Positions 1 through 6,084 of a stretch of DNA of 7,895 nt are shown piece after piece. Within the stretch, counting starts at the first letter, position 1; every line of letters begins with the position of its first letter. The position numbers and the translations under genes are program-made. A model generated the notes under the pieces. The model saw only the letters and a program-made list of their open reading frames with translations, searched no databases and had not been told where the DNA came from. This DNA is from Deltaproteobacteria bacterium (GTDB taxonomy: Bacteria > SAR324 > NAC60-12), in assembly GCA_002730365.1 (NCBI GenBank), contig PBZZ01000131.1, positions 1-7,895 of the forward strand. Direction: 5' to 3'.

Positions 1-851
1 TACGTCTGGCGTACAGGGTTGTCTTGAAAATAATTCTTGTTTTCACGATCAACTGCCCGCTCCCATTCCAATACTTCTTGATCGCCCATTGACTGATTTG
101 GAGCGGATTCCATGATGAATGAGCAGTTTTCTGGTTCGATACCGGAAACCAGTATCGCGGATTCTTTCTCAGTAATGCGAGACTCGCGTTGTAGATCAGC
201 AGCACAATAGCGGATGGCAAAACCAATTCTTGGATAATCAGTTTGGTTCGGGCCACTAGCATGAATAGATCTAAAGCTGTGTAGGCTCATCTCGCCGGGT
301 TGCAATCTTAAATCTACCGCCTCATTGGTAAAATCAGCGATCTTCTCATCAATAACAATATGCTGCCCACGACTTAACATATTATCATTTGAGGCCTTTA
401 ATTCATGTGCAAATTGACCCCATTTGTGTGATCCAGGAACCACACGTAAACATCCTGATGCTGGTGTTGATGGCGTTAACGCCAGCCATACTGTGACTGC
501 TTTCTCAGGCATAGTCATACCAGCGTAGGTCGAGTCTTGATGCCAACTGTAGAATCCCGATGAGTGGGCGTTCTTAATACACCAATCTGAGGACCAAACG
601 AGAACATCTTCAGTTCCCAGAACACTACAAACCACGCAAATGATGCCAGGATTTTTTACCACATCATCCAAGATGGGCAGTAGCAGGTGTGTTTTGAAGC
701 GCTTGGGACCATCTAGTTCTAAAGATTTGCTCACCTCTGCCCAAATTCCTCGCGCTTCATCCTGAGCAAGAATCGGTATGGCATCCAAGTACCCCTTTTC
801 AAAAAATTTCTCTGAGACTTTGTCAGACGATACGATGGGCTTAGTTTTCAT
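1..851 (-). CDS. Phytanoyl-CoA dioxygenase (PhyH) family Fe(II)/2-oxoglutarate oxygenase, C-terminus cut by window edge
   Basis: Translating the minus strand from the ATG at 849-851 gives an open frame of 283 codons that reaches the left edge without a stop, so the gene is partial. An in-frame stop lies 8 codons upstream (873-875) with no other start between. The facial-triad signature is visible: H104-Q-D106 in a WHQDSTY context and distal H197 in HASGPN, followed by R208, the expected 2-oxoglutarate-carboxylate Arg. GCLRVVPGSH (residues 133-142) and the RIGFAIRY stretch are also typical of PhyH (PF05721). Asp at the third triad position argues for a hydroxylase and against a SyrB2-like halogenase, which has Ala or Gly there. 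The enzyme is probably cytoplasmic and hydroxylates a small molecule; the substrate is unknown. It lies 167 bases downstream of the double-SnoaL gene on the same strand. No clear Shine-Dalgarno is visible. Family call is firm, function open. Confidence 0.9.
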   Translation of the reverse strand, partial: MKTKPIVSSDKVSEKFFEKGYLDAIPILAQDEARGIWAEVSKSLELDGPKRFKTHLLLPILDDVVKNPGIICVVCSVLGTEDVLVWSSDWCIKNAHSSGFYSWHQDSTYAGMTMPEKAVTVWLALTPSTPASGCLRVVPGSHKWGQFAHELKASNDNMLSRGQHIVIDEKIADFTNEAVDLRLQPGEMSLHSFRSIHASGPNQTDYPRIGFAIRYCAADLQRESRITEKESAILVSGIEPENCSFIMESAPNQSMGDQEVLEWERAVDRENKNYFQDNPVRQT

Positions 852-962
852 ATGGATAAATACAAACTGAGGTCAAACCGAAACATGGTGAAGATGGAAG
901 GTTGCGGACTAGCCTGGCTACTAAAGAAATTTTGAGATATCTGCTGTAGCCGAACAAATAGA

Positions 963-989
963 GCCAGCTGAAACTTCAAATCAGTTGGC
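963..989 (-). terminator. Possible intrinsic terminator or operator dyad after the double-SnoaL gene
   Basis: A 9-base inverted repeat (963-971 with 981-989, loop of 9) lies about 30 bases past the stop of the 1019-2026 gene. One position does not match. In minus-strand RNA it is an A-C mismatch; in plus-strand RNA it would be a G-U wobble. On the minus strand the stem is followed by a fairly T-rich stretch (TCTATTTGTT), which would suit weak rho-independent termination. The T-run is imperfect, so it could instead be a protein-binding dyad upstream of the PhyH gene. Confidence 0.3.
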
Positions 990-1018
990 AATCTATCAAG
1001 CTCAATTGGGAAATTTTC

Positions 1019-2026
1019 CTAGGCACAAATAATCTGTTCTGTTCTTTTCAAGATATCAACTCCTTGCTGCTTGAGCCACCAGGGCAAATCAATCAGCACC
1101 CAGTTTTCAGCCAGCTTGTCTCCTTCTCTGCGATATATATCCACAACTCGCATATCTGCAGCTCGGTCACTTGCTGGAAGCCCCAGGAATCCGCCAATCG
1201 CTGTATTCGTCAGATTCGGCCAGCCAAAAAAGCCCGCATAGTTTCCTTCAGCCAGCCGACAAAGATGGCCATTGAAGCGCTTGTCTTGCAGTCCAGTACG
1301 AAACGGATATTGGTGCTGCTCTTGGTAGCGCGGAATTGTATAGGTCGCCCCAATTCCAGCTGGGCCGTACCAAATCATATCTTCGTGCCAAGTTCTAGCC
1401 AGGTACTCTGGTGGAGGAAGATCATCTCCAGAAATATCTAGTGCCTTGAGATCCGCAAGCATGCGATTAACCAGATCCAAGGTCTTCTTGGATTCTCGAT
1501 TGTCTTGATATTCAAACAACAACCCGTCGTGAGTGCGTGGTCCAGGATACAAAAAAGAGACTCCTGTCTGTAGAGGGAGTGGGGAGATACCCAGCTGGTG
1601 CATTACGCCGATCAAGTCACAGAAAAAGACTCCTCTGACCAACTGTCCCTCATGAACACAATAAAAGTCTGCATAGCGCAGGAAAGCCAACTTTCGCGTG
1701 GTCCGCATTCCCAGCCAGTCCTGATCCAGCAACCCCATCAGGTGTCCCATACTGATTACCCACTCCGTCTGGTCAATCTCACTGGTTCCAGCCAGAAAGA
1801 TATCCTGCCGACGCTGGACATTCTTCCAAGAATTGAGGAAGGGAATCCAGAACGCTTCTGCTACTGCTTCAGGCCCATGCTGTTCATCGAAAGGATAAAC
1901 CCCATACCACTGAAAATCAGGAGTGAGCTGGGACTTCAAGATTGAGGTCACCGATGCTGGATTCGCCCTGCTGAGGGAAGCGTAGAAGTCCAGGACACGG
2001 CGCTTTGGAAGAGCATAGGAATGCAT
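1019..2026 (-). CDS. Tandem SnoaL-like (NTF2-fold) double-domain protein
   Basis: The 335-residue product holds two NTF2/SnoaL-like domains, roughly residues 8-160 and 185-330. Each starts near a WYG motif (40-42 and 219-221) and ends with a matching pattern: R117..D120.Y122 with D137-L138, Q144 and G146 in the first, and R293..D296.Y298 with D313-L314, Q320 and G322 in the second. The spacing between these residues is the same in both, so this is an internal duplication. Single SnoaL domains are usually about 130-150 residues. SnoaL-type proteins include polyketide cyclases, ester hydrolases, dehydratases and isomerases, so the fold does not give a reaction. No signal peptide or membrane segment is visible, so it is probably cytoplasmic. 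The ATG at 2026 has no good Shine-Dalgarno, but an in-frame stop at 2066-2068 and no other usable start support it. The same-strand PhyH oxygenase follows 167 bases later, suggesting possible joint action. Confidence 0.85.
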   Translation of the reverse strand: MHSYALPKRRVLDFYASLSRANPASVTSILKSQLTPDFQWYGVYPFDEQHGPEAVAEAFWIPFLNSWKNVQRRQDIFLAGTSEIDQTEWVISMGHLMGLLDQDWLGMRTTRKLAFLRYADFYCVHEGQLVRGVFFCDLIGVMHQLGISPLPLQTGVSFLYPGPRTHDGLLFEYQDNRESKKTLDLVNRMLADLKALDISGDDLPPPEYLARTWHEDMIWYGPAGIGATYTIPRYQEQHQYPFRTGLQDKRFNGHLCRLAEGNYAGFFGWPNLTNTAIGGFLGLPASDRAADMRVVDIYRREGDKLAENWVLIDLPWWLKQQGVDILKRTEQIICA

Positions 2027-2212
2027 AGCTGTGGGTCTACAGAAAGGTTGAAAAGCTAAGTAACACTAAATGACCTCCAAATCCAGCAGAGAAATGAAGC
2101 AAATGTAGCAGGCCGTTGCTTGTTTAAAAAACTGGAAACCAAGGTGTCTGGACTGATATCAACTATCTACAGCATTTATGTTCTAACCACCTCACTCAAT
2201 TGAGCAAAAACG
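2027..2212. promoter_or_regulatory. Divergent intergenic region between the SnoaL-like and sulfotransferase genes
   Basis: This 186-base spacer separates two genes pointing away from each other, so promoters for both must lie in or near it. No convincing -35/-10 pair could be picked by eye. It contains two short perfect palindromes: TGATATCA at 2154-2161 and CTCAATTGAG at 2195-2204, the latter ending 8 bases before the sulfotransferase ATG. On the minus strand a GGAGGT sequence (2073-2078) lies too far from the SnoaL ATG to serve it. It is well placed for a GTG at 2064-2066 that opens a 9-codon reading frame ending at 2037-2039. Confidence 0.5.
2195..2204. promoter_or_regulatory. Palindrome CTCAATTGAG just before the sulfotransferase start
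   Basis: This is a perfect 10-base palindrome ending 8 bases upstream of the ATG at 2213. It occupies the position of a ribosome-binding site or a repressor operator, and no standard Shine-Dalgarno is present there. Short palindromes occur by chance, so the regulatory reading is tentative. Confidence 0.2.
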
Positions 2213-3208
2213 ATGGGATCAGAAAATCAGGAAAATTTCAGTCTGGATTATCAATCCATGATGTATGAAGGGGTTGTTTACCCTCCGTTCATCAAGGCAG
2301 AGGCCCTAAATGAGTTGAGAGAAAAGCACACCCTACGGTCCAGCGACATTGTCATCGCAACGTTTCCAAAATGTGGAACTACTTGGTTGCAACAGATCGT
2401 GCTCACTTTGCTTGCTGATGGAGATGGCTCGAAGGTGCGACAACCAATGGGTATGTCTCCTTGGCTGGAAGCATGGGTTTCAAACCAAGGATTAGCGGCT
2501 TTTGAAGCGTGGCATCCTGAGCAGACTGGTTGGAACGGTCTTGAGAATTCATTTGACCTCGACCCTGGCTGGTGTCCATCCAGGCGAGTCTTGAAAACCC
2601 ACGCCCCTGCTCAACTAGCTCCTTGGGCGGGTGGAACCGAGCGTGATGGGATGAATGGTGCGCGGGTTATTGTTGTTACACGCAACCCAAAAGATGTATC
2701 TGTCAGTCACTACCACCACACTATCGATCTGCCTCATATTTTCAAGTACAACGGGAGTTGGGATAATTTTCTGAGAAAAATTTGGATTCCTAGCAAAGTG
2801 GAGTCTGGTTCGTTCTGGGAGTGGCACCAGTCCTGGTGGCAAGTCTATCAGTTGGGCTCAGTAGACTTGCTTTGGATCAGTTACGAAGAATTGCTCAGTG
2901 AACCCGAAAAGAGCATTAGCCGAGTCACTAAGTTCATCGGATTAGAACCGACTACCAAGCTGACAAAAGGAGTTTTGACAGCCAGTAACTTTCAAGCGAT
3001 GAAGCAGACTGCTGCTGAAGAAGATGCTAAGTTGGTTGCAATTGGTAAGGCAGATCAGGTGAAGAGGAATCACATTCGCCAGGGGAAAAGCGGGAGTTGG
3101 CCAGAGACTTTTACTGCATCCCAAAATGAGTTGATGGATCGTTATCACATGGGTGAATGCTCAAGGCTTTCCCTACCCCCAAAACTTTTTTCTCAAATGA
3201 GGCTCTAG
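2213..3208 (+). CDS. PAPS-dependent sulfotransferase, cytosolic (SULT) type
   Basis: The 331-residue product belongs to Sulfotransfer_1 (PF00685), which moves a sulfuryl group from PAPS to a hydroxyl or amine of a small acceptor. The 5'-phosphosulfate loop is FPKCGTTW (51-58, K53). The likely catalytic base is H130 in VLKTHAP. The 3'-phosphate-binding motif is TRNPKDVSVS, with R157 and S165 at the 8-residue spacing usual in SULTs. The C-terminal PAPS loop is R289-Q-G291..G294-S-W296, where most SULTs have RKGxxGxW, so its Lys is Gln. It is somewhat longer than animal SULT1 enzymes (about 295 residues), with extra sequence at the N-terminus and before R157. No signal peptide or membrane anchor is seen. 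It is the only plus-strand gene in the window, divergent from the SnoaL gene and convergent with the pentapeptide gene 41 bases away. Acceptor unknown; family assignment strong. Confidence 0.93.
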   Translation: MGSENQENFSLDYQSMMYEGVVYPPFIKAEALNELREKHTLRSSDIVIATFPKCGTTWLQQIVLTLLADGDGSKVRQPMGMSPWLEAWVSNQGLAAFEAWHPEQTGWNGLENSFDLDPGWCPSRRVLKTHAPAQLAPWAGGTERDGMNGARVIVVTRNPKDVSVSHYHHTIDLPHIFKYNGSWDNFLRKIWIPSKVESGSFWEWHQSWWQVYQLGSVDLLWISYEELLSEPEKSISRVTKFIGLEPTTKLTKGVLTASNFQAMKQTAAEEDAKLVAIGKADQVKRNHIRQGKSGSWPETFTASQNELMDRYHMGECSRLSLPPKLFSQMRL

Positions 3209-3249
3209 AGTAAGTCATGGCATTGCACCGAAATCTCACCTCAAACCAC

Positions 3250-3858
3250 TCAAAAGATTTCTTTCCCCGGCATTTCTGCATCCTCAAAGATAGTTCCAAC
3301 TAGGAGGGCTCCTTCCAGATCGGCTTCACTCAGAATTGCCTCACTAAAATTTGTATTTGTCAGGTTAGCGTCCCGCAAATTAGCCCCTTCCAAGTCGGCT
3401 TCATTGAGCAAAGCACTGGAGAGATTCGCTCCCTTCAGGTTAGCACCCCGTAGATTTGCTTCATGATAAATCCAATCGGCACAGAGTTCATCATCCACCA
3501 TGTATTCATGGCGGAAGATACCGACCTGCAAATTCACCTCTGACAAGTTCGCACCACTGAGATTGGCGTTGCGCAAGTTAGCGCCACTGAGGTTAGCATT
3601 TCGAAGATCTACACCACTGAGGTTGGCTCCGCTTAGATTGGCAGCCAACAAATTCACACCACGCAAATCTATTCCTCGCAGATCCGCATCCTGTAGGTCT
3701 CCCATGGCGCAACCGCCGGTAACTTTAAGTTTTTTCAAGTCATCTGGATTCATTCCTGCCTCTGAAAGCTGATTGGTAAAGGAGGGCACAGCCAAAAAAA
3801 CCACTTGATTCCCCAGTAGCTTTCTTGAACCGACGATCTTATTGAATGTTTTGAGCAT
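3250..3858 (-). CDS. Pentapeptide-repeat protein with a phase-shifting insertion
   Basis: The 202-residue product is built mostly of A(D/N)LxG-type pentapeptide repeats (PF00805), which fold into a right-handed quadrilateral beta-helix. Block 1 spans about 53-110, with the central Leu at every residue number divisible by five. Residues 111-133, not repeat-like and with acidic and aromatic character, interrupt it. Block 2 spans about 134-196, with the central Leu/Phe/Met one residue out of phase with block 1. The N-terminus has a short, weakly hydrophobic stretch (about 14-26) that could be a poor signal sequence, and a DLKKLKVTGGC leader (40-50) like that preceding repeats in many exported or cyanobacterial-type members. 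An internal Met36 is an alternative start; neither start has a clear Shine-Dalgarno. Such proteins range from gyrase-protecting DNA mimics to scaffolds; nothing here selects one. It lies 146 bases downstream of the AhpD-like gene, same strand, possibly separately transcribed. Confidence 0.88.
   Translation of the reverse strand: MLKTFNKIVGSRKLLGNQVVFLAVPSFTNQLSEAGMNPDDLKKLKVTGGCAMGDLQDADLRGIDLRGVNLLAANLSGANLSGVDLRNANLSGANLRNANLSGANLSEVNLQVGIFRHEYMVDDELCADWIYHEANLRGANLKGANLSSALLNEADLEGANLRDANLTNTNFSEAILSEADLEGALLVGTIFEDAEMPGKEIF
3554..3643. repeat. 30-base periodic repeat inside the pentapeptide gene
   Basis: The plus-strand sequence ccactga(g)(a/g)tt(g/a)gc recurs at 3554-3567, 3584-3597 and 3614-3627, exactly 30 bases apart. 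Thirty bases equal two pentapeptides, matching the 10-residue LRNANLSGAN unit repeated in the protein (about 75-104). Similarity falls off in the second half of each unit, so this is a partly eroded duplication within the coding sequence, not a separate element. Confidence 0.6.
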
Positions 3859-4004
3859 AGATGACTAGAAAGGAAAATCAGAGGGGATGCAGGGGAGCGT
3901 TGCCGCAGAAAAATGTGTCGAAAGGGACGTGTTTCCTAAGGAGAGATTTTGATGTGCTGGTTATCTGACAATCTTTCTCTTTTTGGAAATCTTTGATTCT
4001 CCGC

Positions 4005-4580
4005 TTATTCCTTGTAGAAGCCAATGGCATCTTCACCAAGCTGCACACCCAGGCCATTGAGAGTTCGGTTGGAGTAACAAAAGTAGGCACAGACTTGGTT
4101 GACTTCCAGAATTTCTCCGTCAGAAGCTCCTACTTCACGTACATCCAACAGATCTTGCTCACTGATTTTGCCGGGGGTGAGAGTCAATTTGCCGGTGTAA
4201 CGGATCAAAGCCAACTCTTTGCCAGTGAAAGCTCTCTCTGGCACTTGTTCACGCAGTGCGTCTTCAATTACTTTGGAGCGCTGAGGATCTTCCAATAGAC
4301 GCTGCATGTTGGCAAAGTGGTGGGTGTAGCTGTAAACACATTCGTTGAGCAAACTGGTGTATACGCCAACAGCCTCCAGAAACCAGAGGGGCAAACTGTT
4401 GTCAGGATGGTGCAGAACACTCCGGTATAGTTTGAGGTGTCCCACCATGGTATGAGGACGCAGACTGTGAGCCCGCATCACGTTGTCAACAGTTCCACTG
4501 GGGGTCTTCGCAAGTTCGTAGGCATCCCTCACAGTCCCAGTAGCTTCCTCCAGAGGGACCATATGAATCCATGCACTCAT
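4005..4580 (-). CDS. AhpD-like / carboxymuconolactone decarboxylase-fold protein with altered CxxC
   Basis: The 191-residue product resembles the peroxidase-related branch of the AhpD/CMD superfamily (PF02627). The core motif is N79-E-C81-V-Y-S84-Y-T-H87-H88, which matches the usual N-x-C-x-Y-C-x-x-H-H except that the second Cys of CxxC is Ser84 (codon AGC). The C-terminal part (about 155-190) carries the family's AYF...NR..NGLGV pattern, with N171-R172. AhpD-type members use the Cys pair and nearby His for thiol-dependent peroxide or disulfide chemistry, so losing one Cys suggests altered or non-redox chemistry; other Cys residues (C164, C168) lie elsewhere. It begins 9 bases after the HD-gene stop, a spacing that implies translational coupling, and is the last gene of the transporter operon. 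No signal peptide; cytoplasmic. Exact reaction unknown. Confidence 0.82.
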   Translation of the reverse strand: MSAWIHMVPLEEATGTVRDAYELAKTPSGTVDNVMRAHSLRPHTMVGHLKLYRSVLHHPDNSLPLWFLEAVGVYTSLLNECVYSYTHHFANMQRLLEDPQRSKVIEDALREQVPERAFTGKELALIRYTGKLTLTPGKISEQDLLDVREVGASDGEILEVNQVCAYFCYSNRTLNGLGVQLGEDAIGFYKE

Positions 4581-4589
4581 TAGGATCTC

Positions 4590-5276
4590 TCAGTAGTAAA
4601 TCTTGACACCCTTAGAAGGGCGAGTGAAGACCCAATACACCACGGACTCGAAGAACTCCAAAGGAGCAGTTTCGTATTGGGTTTGGATAGCTGTCTGATC
4701 ATAACGGGCAACCCATTCAGCGGTATATTCGAAATAGGGATGTCCTCGATAACTCTCTCGTGCGTTAGCATCCAGCTGCAGATTTCCACCAGCATGGTGG
4801 TCCAGGAACAGGGCATGGTACCGAAGCATCCAGTGATTCTTTTCGGAAATGTAATTGGCTAGTAGCGTGGCCGAGAATTCACCATGGTTATCCGGACAGA
4901 CGATGAAACCCAAATCATGGAACAGCCCACAGACAATCGTTTCTTCGTCTGCTCCATCCTGATATAGCATCGTTGCACACTGCAGACAGTGGCGATAATT
5001 GTTTACACGAAATCCGTAACTCGGAGAATCTTTGGAGGCGGCAAGCATGTCCAAAGCCTGTCTTGCATGCTGTTCTTGGTTGTAACGAGCTCGGTATAAA
5101 TTCAGATCATTCCATTCCTCAGGGGTCAACTCTTTCATGGCAGCTCGGCTCTCTGGCAAATGCTCGTAAGAAGGCAAAACTGAAGAAGGTTGATGCAGGA
5201 GTCCATCTGATTGCAGGAAACTCACATCCTTAGGAATACTTGGAGAATCTAGAAATTCATCGAAATGCGGTTGCAT
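4590..5276 (-). CDS. HD-domain protein, PhnZ/MIOX-like putative di-iron oxygenase
   Basis: The 228-residue product has an HD-domain core whose pattern fits the mixed-valent di-iron oxygenases PhnZ, TmpB and MIOX better than HD phosphohydrolases. Candidate metal ligands are H96 (in RHCLQ), H120-D121 (FHDLG), H131, H154 and D193 (ARYDQTA). The H96-H120 spacing of 24 and the H131-H154 spacing of about 23 agree with PhnZ H34-H58 and H80-H104. Substrate-contact positions differ: PhnZ E27, H62 and K108 align with F89, F124 and L158, arguing against an aminoethylphosphonate-type substrate. The first 46 or so residues are poorly patterned; Met47 (5136-5138) is an alternative start and neither start has a strong Shine-Dalgarno. 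It begins 35 bases after the ABC ATPase and precedes the AhpD-like gene by 9 bases. It probably oxidises the imported compound in the cytoplasm. Family good; oxygenase activity inferred. Confidence 0.82.
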   Translation of the reverse strand: MQPHFDEFLDSPSIPKDVSFLQSDGLLHQPSSVLPSYEHLPESRAAMKELTPEEWNDLNLYRARYNQEQHARQALDMLAASKDSPSYGFRVNNYRHCLQCATMLYQDGADEETIVCGLFHDLGFIVCPDNHGEFSATLLANYISEKNHWMLRYHALFLDHHAGGNLQLDANARESYRGHPYFEYTAEWVARYDQTAIQTQYETAPLEFFESVVYWVFTRPSKGVKIYY

Positions 5277-5311
5277 AGTCTCAGCAGAAAATCGAATTGT
5301 GCAAAGTCCAC

Positions 5312-6064
5312 TCAGTGTGAAAGAATCTGACTTAGAAACAGCTGAGTCCTCTTGTGCTCTGGTTCCGAAAAGAACTGTGCCGGTGGTGAACGCTCAATAA
5401 TGCGACCTTCATCCATAAACACCATCTGATGCGCCACCGTGCGGGCAAAACCCATCTCATGGGTGACACAGATCATCGTCATGCCGCTCTCGGCAAGATC
5501 GATCATCACGTCGAGCACCTCCTTGATCATCTCTGGATCAAGAGCAGAGGTAGGCTCGTCAAAAAGCATAATCCGCGGCTGCATGCAGAGTGATCGGGCG
5601 ATCGCCACCCTTTGTTGTTGTCCACCAGAGAGTGACCCCGGATATTTAGCAGCTTGCTCTGGAATTCGAACCCGCTGCAGATATTCCATCGCCAAGGCCT
5701 CAGCAGCTTTTTTACTGAGTCCACGGACTTTCATGGGACCCAGCGTGCAGTTTTCCAGCACTGTCAAGTGAGGAAAGAGATTGAACTGCTGGAAGACCAT
5801 ACCTACTTCACTACGAACCTTGTTGATGTGCTGAGTATCCTGATCCAGCTCAATACCATCAACAACGATCCGTCCTTCTTGGTGCTCCTCCAACCGATTG
5901 ATGCAACGAATCAGTGTGGACTTACCAGAGCCAGAAGGTCCACAGACCACAACTCGTTCTCCAGAGAAGACCTGTAGGTCCACTTCTTTGAGAACCTGGA
6001 AGTCACCGAACCACTTGCTGACTCCAGACATCTCAATGATTGGATTTGAAGTATGCTCATTCAT
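5312..6064 (-). CDS. Polar amino acid-type ABC transporter ATP-binding protein (GlnQ/HisP-like)
   Basis: This 250-residue ATPase has every canonical element: Walker A GPSGSGKST (42-50), Q-loop around Q92-Q93 in VFQQFNLFPH, signature LSGGQQQR (145-152), Walker B IMLFDEP (165-171) with catalytic E170, D-loop SALD (173-176) and switch H202. The sequence context (FNLFPHLTVLEN, TSALDPEMIKEVL, THEMGFAR) is typical of the polar-amino-acid uptake (PAAT) family, and length is normal. It should work as a dimer on the cytoplasmic face, driving the permease encoded 20 bases upstream. The ATG at 6064 is the natural start, with only a weak AGGA about 20 bases upstream, so translation may be coupled to the permease stop. 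The HD-domain gene follows after 35 bases. Substrate cannot be read from the ATPase. Confidence 0.96.
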   Translation of the reverse strand: MNEHTSNPIIEMSGVSKWFGDFQVLKEVDLQVFSGERVVVCGPSGSGKSTLIRCINRLEEHQEGRIVVDGIELDQDTQHINKVRSEVGMVFQQFNLFPHLTVLENCTLGPMKVRGLSKKAAEALAMEYLQRVRIPEQAAKYPGSLSGGQQQRVAIARSLCMQPRIMLFDEPTSALDPEMIKEVLDVMIDLAESGMTMICVTHEMGFARTVAHQMVFMDEGRIIERSPPAQFFSEPEHKRTQLFLSQILSH

Positions 6065-6084
6065 GACGAGGCGAATCCGTAGTC

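Noticed and set aside
1..851. PhyH protein as a SyrB2-like halogenase
   Set aside because: The metal-binding Asp (D106 in HQD) is present, whereas halogenases have Ala or Gly there.
1001..1008. CTCAATTG shared with the palindrome at 2195-2204, as a common operator
   Set aside because: Only eight bases match and the copy at 1001 is not palindromic; chance is a sufficient explanation.
1064..1441. Plus-strand open frame of about 125 codons (and another at 1598-1945)
   Set aside because: Both lie antisense to the double-SnoaL gene, which has clear domain motifs; their products show no recognisable family features.
3209..3249. Bidirectional terminator between the convergent sulfotransferase and pentapeptide genes
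   Set aside because: The 41-base spacer shows no inverted repeat with a T-tract on either strand.
3500..3772. Plus-strand open frame with an LRLAPLRLA-like repeat
   Set aside because: It is the antisense shadow of the pentapeptide repeats; the periodic pattern comes from the minus-strand gene and no start signal is seen.
3985..4002. Small hairpin just after the AhpD-like gene as an operon terminator
   Set aside because: The stem is 7 bp with a bulge and is followed by A residues, not T residues, on the minus strand, so it does not fit an intrinsic terminator.
4590..5276. HD protein as an ordinary phosphohydrolase or an actual phnZ
   Set aside because: The H...HD...H...H...D ligand pattern and spacing fit the di-iron oxygenases better than phosphohydrolases, but the phosphonate-contact residues are replaced, so the symbol phnZ is not justified.
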